DNA of 9,853 nt, from positions 1 through 9,853 of the forward strand of contig CANKBT010000100.1 in NCBI GenBank assembly GCA_947479995.1. The letters run 5' to 3'. The translations under genes and the position numbers were made by a program. The notes under the pieces are model-generated. The model was not told where the DNA came from. It saw only the letters and a list, made by a program, of their open reading frames with translations, and did not search any database. Below are positions 5,758 through 9,853 of this stretch, piece by piece. This DNA is from Frankiaceae bacterium. GTDB lineage: Bacteria; Actinomycetota; Actinomycetes; Mycobacteriales; SCTD01. Every line of letters starts with the position of its first letter. The first letter of the stretch is position 1.

Positions 5758-6015
5758 GTGCTCCGCCCGCTCGCCGTCTACTCGCTGCTGCGGCTGTCGC
5801 TGTTCGCCATCGCGTACGTCGTGCTGGCCCTCCTCGTCGGGCTGAGCGCGCCGATCGCGCTCGTGCTGGCGCTGGTGGCCAGCGCGCTCGGCAGCCTCAC
5901 GCTGCTGCGCCCCCAGCGCGACGAGGTCGCGCAGGCGATCGTGCGGCGGCGCACCGAGCGCGCCGAGGCCCGCGAGCGCCGGCGGGCGGCGCTCGACGAC
6001 CCGCCGCCCGCCTGA
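5758..6015 (+). CDS. DUF4229 family small membrane protein (85 aa)
   Basis: This actinobacterial small membrane protein matches DUF4229, a family of unknown function frequently encoded near menaquinone and cytochrome c genes. Two hydrophobic helices (about 6-26 and 30-50) are followed by a highly charged helix R-P-Q-R-D-E-V-A-Q-A-I-V-R-R-R-T-E-R, the family hallmark, and a short acidic/proline end. The GTG at 5758 is confirmed by a perfect AGGAGG six bases upstream. The stop codon is only 4 bp from the stop of the convergent GMC oxidoreductase, so there is no room for a classical terminator between them. The biochemical role is unknown. Confidence 0.87.
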   Translation: MLRPLAVYSLLRLSLFAIAYVVLALLVGLSAPIALVLALVASALGSLTLLRPQRDEVAQAIVRRRTERAEARERRRAALDDPPPA

Positions 6016-6019
6016 CTGG

Positions 6020-7747
6020 CTAGTCGACGACGGCGTCCTCGCGGGGGCGCGCCGCCGCGACGTCGGTGCCGCTGCTCTGGTCGTCGGCGCGCACCACCGT
6101 GAGCGGCAGCAGGCGCAGCGCGCCGGGCGCCCACTCCGGCACCGCGGGGCGCGTCGGGGTGACCGGGTGCAGGCGCACGTACGGCTCGCCCTGTGCGGGG
6201 CGGGCGTCGGCGTCGCCCTTGTTCGGCCACAGCGACATGGCGCGCTCGGCCTGCGCGGTGATGGTGAGCGACGGGTTGACGCCGAGGTTCGCCGAGATCG
6301 ACGAGCCGTCGACGACGTGCAGCGTCGGGTAGCCGTGCACGCGGTGGTACGGGTCGACGACCCCGGTCTCCGCGCTGTCGCCGATGACGCAGCCGCCGAG
6401 GATGTGCGCGGTCATCGGCACGTTGACGACATCGCCCATGGTGCCGCCGGGGAAGCCGCCGATCCGGGCCGCCATGCGGCGCACGGCCTCGTGGCCGACC
6501 GGGATCCAGGTCGGGTTGGCCGGCCCGTGGCCGGGGCGGCTGGTGAGCCGGCCGCGGCGGGTGCGGGTGACGGTGATCGAGTTGTCGAGCGTCTGCATGA
6601 CGAGCGCGATGATCGTGCGCTCGGCCCACTTGCGCGTGGACAGCGACCGGATCGCCAGCACGGGGTGCAGGAGCAGCTGCAGCAGCCACTTCAGCGGGCG
6701 CGGGGCCTTGCCACCGCCGTCGACGAGCAGGGTGGTGAGCAGGCCCATCGAGTTGCTGCCCGGGCCGTACCGGCAGGGCTCGATGTGGGTGTGGTCGTCG
6801 GGGTGGAACGAGCTGGTGATCGCGACGCCCTCGCTGTAGCCGGCGCCCTCGACCTTCGGGGCCATCGCGCCGAGCAGGGCCTCGGAGTTGGTGCGGGTGA
6901 GCACGCCGAGGCGGTCCGACAGGTGCGGCAGCACCCGCTTGGCCTTCATCGTGTGCAGCAGCTTCTGGGTGCCGAGCGCGCCGGCGGCCAGCACGACCTG
7001 GTCGGCGGTGAAGGTGCCCGACTCCTTGGTCGTGACGAGCCAGCGGTCGCCCTGCTGCTCGAGCCGGGTCACGGTCGTCTCGGCGTGGATGGTGCAGCCG
7101 AGGCCCTCGGCGAGGTGCAGGTAGTTGACGTCGAGGCGGTTCTTGGCGCCGTAGCGGCAGCCGATCATGCAGTTGCCGCACTCGGTGCAGCCGGTGCGCG
7201 CGGGGCCGGCGCCGCCGAAGTACGGGTCGGGGTCGGTCTGGCCGGGCGTGCCGAAGTAGACGCCGATCGGCGTCTTGCGGAACGTGTGGCCGACGCCCAT
7301 CTCCTCCGCGACGGCCTTCATGACCTCGTCGGCGGGCGTCATCGACGGCTGCTCGCGCACGCCGAGCATGCGGGTGGCCTGCTCGTAGTGCGGTGCGAGC
7401 TCGTCGGACCAGTCGGTGATGTGCTTCCACTGGGGGTCGTTGAAGAACGGCGGCGGCGGCGTGTAGAGCGTGTTGGCGTAGACGAGCGAGCCGCCGCCGA
7501 CGCCCGCGCCCGAGAGCACGACGACGTCCTTGAGCCAGGTGATCTTCTGCATGCCCTTGAGGCCGAACGCCGGCGCCCAGAGGAACGCGCGCAGGTCCCA
7601 GGAGGTCTTGGGCAGCGTCTCGTCGGTGAAGCGCCGGCCCGCCTCCAGCACGCCGACCCGGTAGCCCTTCTCCGACAGGCGCAGCGCCGTCACGCTGCCG
7701 CCGAAGCCGCTGCCCACGACGACGACGTCGTAGTCGGTGCTGCTCAT
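6020..7747 (-). CDS. GMC-family FAD oxidoreductase, ChoD (cholesterol oxidase)-like
   Basis: This 575-residue flavoenzyme of the glucose-methanol-choline superfamily is closest in layout and length to the ChoD-type putative cholesterol oxidases of actinobacteria. The FAD Rossmann motif V-V-V-V-G-S-G-F-G-G is at about 8-17, followed by V-L-E-A-G-R-R. L-S-G-A-G-V-G-G-G-S-L-V-Y-A-N is the GMC signature region. A four-cysteine cluster C187-x2-C190-x2-C193-x3-C197 precedes R-Y-G-A-K-N. Near the C-terminus H448 (A-H-I-L-G-G) and N491 (G-V-N-P-S-L-T) are the expected active-site pair, with V-V-D-G-S-S-I the FAD-closing motif. The ATG at 7745-7747 follows GGAGG by 5 nt; an upstream GTG-type start would lack this. 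It lies downstream of tetR in the same direction with an operator-like palindrome between, so repressor control is likely. Sterol is not proven as substrate; other alcohols are possible. Confidence 0.9.
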   Translation of the reverse strand: MSSTDYDVVVVGSGFGGSVTALRLSEKGYRVGVLEAGRRFTDETLPKTSWDLRAFLWAPAFGLKGMQKITWLKDVVVLSGAGVGGGSLVYANTLYTPPPPFFNDPQWKHITDWSDELAPHYEQATRMLGVREQPSMTPADEVMKAVAEEMGVGHTFRKTPIGVYFGTPGQTDPDPYFGGAGPARTGCTECGNCMIGCRYGAKNRLDVNYLHLAEGLGCTIHAETTVTRLEQQGDRWLVTTKESGTFTADQVVLAAGALGTQKLLHTMKAKRVLPHLSDRLGVLTRTNSEALLGAMAPKVEGAGYSEGVAITSSFHPDDHTHIEPCRYGPGSNSMGLLTTLLVDGGGKAPRPLKWLLQLLLHPVLAIRSLSTRKWAERTIIALVMQTLDNSITVTRTRRGRLTSRPGHGPANPTWIPVGHEAVRRMAARIGGFPGGTMGDVVNVPMTAHILGGCVIGDSAETGVVDPYHRVHGYPTLHVVDGSSISANLGVNPSLTITAQAERAMSLWPNKGDADARPAQGEPYVRLHPVTPTRPAVPEWAPGALRLLPLTVVRADDQSSGTDVAAARPREDAVVD

Positions 7748-7763
7748 GTGCCCTCCGCGTCTG

Positions 7764-7779
7764 TTGACCACCCGGTCAA
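7764..7779. promoter_or_regulatory. TetR-type operator candidate upstream of the GMC gene
   Basis: TTGACC-ACCC-GGTCAA is a perfect 6-bp inverted repeat with a 4-bp spacer. It overlaps the tetR stop codon (7776-7778) and ends 16 bp before the GMC start. Size and symmetry suit a TetR dimer, and the adjacent regulator is the obvious candidate. It could alternatively be a weak transcript hairpin. Confidence 0.5.
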
Positions 7780-8384
7780 TGGGCGAGGGTACGCCCGTCC
7801 TGTGACTCGGGCAACAGCACGTCGAGGGCGGCGCCGAAGGCGTCGGCGGCGAAGCTCGTCGGCTGGCGGACGGCCTGGAACGCCGCGCCCTGCACCAGCG
7901 AGACCACGGCGGTCGCCATCACCTCGGCGGTCGCCGCGCTCGCGCCCGCCTCGTCCGCCACGTCGCGGCACAGCCCGACGAAGACGTCGCGGTAGCGCGC
8001 CAGCGCCGCGTCGATGACGCGCCGCACGTCCGCGTCGCGGCTGAACCACGCCGACAGCACCAGCTCGACCGGCGCCACCTGGTCGGGGATGCCGTCCAGC
8101 TCGACCTGCAGCGCCGCCCGCAGCCGCGCCCGCGCCGTCGGGAGCGCGGCGATCTCCGGCGTCACCTCGGCGTCGAGGGCGCGGTCGAGCAGCTCCGACA
8201 GCAGCTCGAGCAGCAGCGCGTCCTTGCTGCCGAAGTGGAAGAACACCAGGCCGGGGGAGGTGCCGGCCTCCGCGGCGACGGCCCGCGCGGTCACCGCGTC
8301 GAAGCCGTCGCGGAGCGCGACGACGTACGTCGCCCGCAGCAGCTGCTCGCGCCGCTGGGCCTCGGGGGCCTTCTGGCCGGGCAC
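7776..8384 (-). CDS. TetR/AcrR-family transcriptional regulator
   Basis: This 202-residue one-component repressor has an N-terminal TetR helix-turn-helix (about 10-58). The core reads G-F-D-A-V-T-A-R-A-V-A-A-E-A-G-T-S-P-G-L-V-F-F-H-F-G-S-K-D, where F-F-H-F-G-S-K replaces the commoner Y-Y-H-F. The C-terminal helical ligand domain resembles the BetI/TetR_C_6 type (W-F-S-R-D-A-D-V-R-R-V-I). The GTG start at 8382-8384 is supported by GGGAGG six nt upstream. It reads into the GMC oxidoreductase 28 nt downstream and is divergent from menF (59-bp gap). It probably represses the GMC gene and senses its substrate or a related lipid; the ligand is unknown. Confidence 0.92.
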   Translation of the reverse strand: MPGQKAPEAQRREQLLRATYVVALRDGFDAVTARAVAAEAGTSPGLVFFHFGSKDALLLELLSELLDRALDAEVTPEIAALPTARARLRAALQVELDGIPDQVAPVELVLSAWFSRDADVRRVIDAALARYRDVFVGLCRDVADEAGASAATAEVMATAVVSLVQGAAFQAVRQPTSFAADAFGAALDVLLPESQDGRTLAH

Positions 8385-8418
8385 TCGCGCCTCCCGTGGT
8401 CGCTCGCCTCGTCGCCAC

Positions 8419-8435
8419 GGTAGGCGGTCACTACC
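8419..8435. repeat. Short inverted repeat in the tetR-menF intergenic region
   Basis: GGTAG (8419-8423) and CTACC (8431-8435) are inverted copies with a 7-bp spacer, overlapping the menF -10 element. It could be a regulator site, but 5-bp arms in GC-rich DNA occur by chance. Confidence 0.2.
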
Positions 8436-8437
8436 CT
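8432..8437 (+). promoter_or_regulatory. -10 element (TACCCT), leaderless promoter of menF
   Basis: TACCCT ends exactly 6 nt before the GTG at 8444. That places the transcription start on the start codon and argues for this GTG over the in-frame GTG at 8396. Confidence 0.5.
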
Positions 8438-8443
8438 GGGGCG

Positions 8444-9682
8444 GTGATCCCCGCGCCCGCCGTCGCCGCCCTCGCGGTGCGCACGGTGCGGCTCGACGAC
8501 CCGGGCGACCTGCTGGCGCTCCTGCCCGAGCACGGCGCGCTCGCCTGGGTGAGCGAGGGCGAGGGCCTCGTGGGCTGGGGCCGCGCCGCCGCGGTCGAGG
8601 TCAGCGGGCCCGACCGGTTCGCCGACGCGCAGCGCTGGTGGGACGCCGTCGTCGCCGCGGGCGAGGTCGACGACGACGTGCGGCTGCCCGGCTCCGGCCT
8701 CGTGGCGTTCGGCTCGTTCGCCTTCGACGGCGACACCAGCACCTCCGTGCTCGTCGTGCCGGAGGTCGTCGTCGGCCACCGCGACGGCGCCTGGTGGCTC
8801 ACCACGGTGGGCGACGCGCCCGCGGTGCTCCCGCCGCGCGCGGCGCCCCGTCGCCCGGTCGGCCTGGTCTTCGCCGACGACGTGCCCGACGGCGCGCAGT
8901 GGTCGGCCGCGGTCGCCGACGGCGTCGCGCGCATCGAGGCCGGCGTGCTCGCCAAGGTGGTGCTGGCCCGCGCGGTCGTCGCCACCGCCGACGAGCCGGT
9001 CGACGTGCGCTGGCCGCTCGGCGTGCTGGCGCGCGACTACCCCGCCTGCTGGACGTTCAGCGTCGACGGCCTGCTCGGCGCCACGCCCGAGGTGCTGGTG
9101 CGCCTGCGCGACGGCGTCGCCACCTCGCGCGTGCTCGCCGGCACCCTGCGCCGCAGCGGCGACAGCAACGAGGACCTCCGCCGCGGCGGCAACCTGCCGC
9201 GGTCCATCAAGGACGTCGAGGAGCACGGCTACGCCGTCCGCTCGGTCGCCGACTCGCTCGCCCCGCACAGCACCTCCATCGAGGTGCCGGCCGCGCCCTT
9301 CGTGCTCGAGCTGCCCAACGTCATGCACCTGGCCACCGACGTCACCGCCACCGTCGCGCCGGGCACCACCTCGCTGGCGCTCGCCGAGGCGCTGCACCCC
9401 TCCGCGGCCGTCTGCGGCACCCCGACCGACACCGCCCTCGCCGTCATCCGCGAGGTCGAGGGCATGGACCGCGGCCGCTACGCCGGCCCCGTCGGCTGGA
9501 CCGGCGCGTCCGGCGACGGCGAGTGGGGCATCGCGCTGCGCTGCGCGGCCGTCGACCAGGACGACCCGCGGCGGCTCCGGCTGTTCGCCGGCTGCGGCAT
9601 CGTCGGCGGCAGCACGCCCGCCGCCGAGCTCGCCGAGAGCAACGCGAAGCTCGTCCCCATGCGCAGCGCCCTCACCCCCTAG
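8444..9682 (+). CDS. menF: Isochorismate synthase (MenF-type, chorismate-binding family)
   Basis: Isochorismate synthase converts chorismate to isochorismate, the first committed step of classical menaquinone synthesis in the cytoplasm (or of salicylate/siderophore synthesis in EntC-like cases). The 412-residue chain ends in a full chorismate-binding domain. K171 in L-A-K-V-V-L-A-R is the water-activating lysine, followed by G-T-L-R-R-S-G. E260-H261 in K-D-V-E-E-H, H318-P-S-A-A-V-C-G-T-P, R-Y-A-G-P-V-G-W and G-C-G-I-V-G-G-S with E395 and K402 complete the Mg2+ and carboxylate-binding set. The start is set at GTG 8444 because of the leaderless -10 and because the residues from there match the normal N-terminus; GTG 8396 would add 16 residues overlapping the promoter. 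The ccsB/DUF4229/PLDc_N surroundings favour menaquinone over siderophore. EntC-type function cannot be excluded by sequence alone. Confidence 0.92.
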   Translation: MIPAPAVAALAVRTVRLDDPGDLLALLPEHGALAWVSEGEGLVGWGRAAAVEVSGPDRFADAQRWWDAVVAAGEVDDDVRLPGSGLVAFGSFAFDGDTSTSVLVVPEVVVGHRDGAWWLTTVGDAPAVLPPRAAPRRPVGLVFADDVPDGAQWSAAVADGVARIEAGVLAKVVLARAVVATADEPVDVRWPLGVLARDYPACWTFSVDGLLGATPEVLVRLRDGVATSRVLAGTLRRSGDSNEDLRRGGNLPRSIKDVEEHGYAVRSVADSLAPHSTSIEVPAAPFVLELPNVMHLATDVTATVAPGTTSLALAEALHPSAAVCGTPTDTALAVIREVEGMDRGRYAGPVGWTGASGDGEWGIALRCAAVDQDDPRRLRLFAGCGIVGGSTPAAELAESNAKLVPMRSALTP

Positions 9683-9695
9683 CCCCGCCGGGGGT
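9674..9695 (+). terminator. Possible hairpin at the menF stop codon
   Basis: ACCCCC (9674-9679) and GGGGGT (9690-9695) form a perfect 6-bp stem around a 10-nt loop containing the TAG. There is no T-tract. It may act with the larger palindrome downstream. Confidence 0.3.
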
Positions 9696-9713
9696 CGCCG
9701 CCGCTCCCGGCCG

Positions 9714-9773
9714 GTGATCAAGCGACCGTGCTGCTGCCTCGGCGCCGAGACCGCAGCACCGCTGCATGATCAC
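9714..9773. repeat. 60-bp imperfect palindrome downstream of menF
   Basis: The element begins GTGATCA (9714-9720), ends TGATCAC (9767-9773) and is centred on the perfect 12-bp palindrome CTCGGCGCCGAG (9738-9749). GTGCTGC (9728-9734) pairs with GCAGCAC (9753-9759). By eye 24 of 30 base pairs are Watson-Crick. It could be a strong Rho-independent-like hairpin, a REP/MITE-like intergenic repeat, or a protein-binding site. The remaining bases to 9853 hold a further GATCATG (9804-9810) but no gene I can support. Confidence 0.7.
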
Positions 9774-9853
9774 GGCGCGTACGCCCCGCGGGCCGCCGTC
9801 GGCGATCATGGCCCTCCTGCGGTGCGACACGCCGGCGGGTCGACGACACGGCC

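Noticed and set aside
7748..7771. Upstream start for the GMC oxidoreductase
   Set aside because: It would overlap the tetR stop and the palindrome; the ATG at 7747 has an ideal GGAGG and begins just before the FAD motif.
6167..8017. 616-codon plus-strand frame opposite the GMC gene, and the 567-codon frame from 8014 over tetR/menF
   Set aside because: They are antisense or out-of-frame shadows with no recognisable domain. The opposing frames carry full family motifs.
8396..8443. Upstream GTG (8396) as menF start
   Set aside because: The extra residues cover the -10 element and have no family similarity; GTG 8444 sits at the leaderless position.
9808..9853. ATG-initiated open frame running off the right end
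   Set aside because: There is no ribosome binding site, the ATG is part of a GATCATG repeat-like motif, and 15 codons show nothing recognisable.

Overview
The window is very GC-rich DNA with GTG starts, leaderless-looking promoters and 4-nt GTGA gene overlaps. All point to a high-GC actinobacterium; a Geodermatophilales- or Frankiales-like lineage is a guess. No rRNA, tRNA, CRISPR array, integrase or transposase was seen. The gene mix resembles the actinobacterial chromosomal neighbourhood that links cytochrome c maturation, menaquinone synthesis and cell-envelope sugar genes (compare the ccsA-galE3-menA-menE-menD region of Mycobacterium tuberculosis).

Layout. (1) 1-880: the 3' part of ccsB, a heme-handling protein of System II cytochrome c biogenesis; its 5' end lies outside the window. 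(2) 896-1550, minus strand: two tandem paralogous small membrane proteins with a PLD-nuclease N-terminal (PLDc_N) domain, each carrying the same acidic DDDE(D/E)FLRG motif. (3) 1659-3996, plus strand: a tightly coupled three-gene operon of an HpcH/HpaI-type aldolase, an extended SDR (NDP-sugar epimerase-like) with Phe in place of the catalytic Tyr, and a DPM1-like GT2 glycosyltransferase. A DtxR/IdeR-like iron-box candidate overlaps its promoter. (4) 3950-5616, minus strand: a GT-C membrane glycosyltransferase whose 3' end overlaps the GT2 gene by 47 bp, preceded by a BldC-type DNA-binding protein. (5) 5758-6015, plus strand: a DUF4229 membrane protein. (6) 6020-8384, minus strand: a TetR repressor followed by a ChoD-like GMC oxidoreductase, with a perfect 16-bp TetR-type palindrome between them. 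(7) 8444-9682, plus strand: isochorismate synthase (MenF), the entry step to menaquinone. (8) 9683-9853: non-coding, dominated by a 60-bp imperfect palindrome.

How the genes fit together. CcsB and MenF serve the respiratory chain (c-type cytochromes and menaquinone), and DUF4229 and PLDc_N proteins are often found in such neighbourhoods. The aldolase-SDR-GT2 operon and the GT-C enzyme probably build an envelope glycan or lipid-linked sugar; that is inferred from family and context. The TetR-GMC pair looks like a self-contained regulated oxidation module. Several promoters share a GC-rich -10 element of the form TASSCTGS, and three genes start exactly 6 nt after their -10 hexamer, which suggests leaderless mRNAs.

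I see no unmistakable novel defence or mobile system. The most unusual items are the iron-box-associated aldolase/SDR/GT2 cassette with its altered SDR active site, and the large palindrome after menF.
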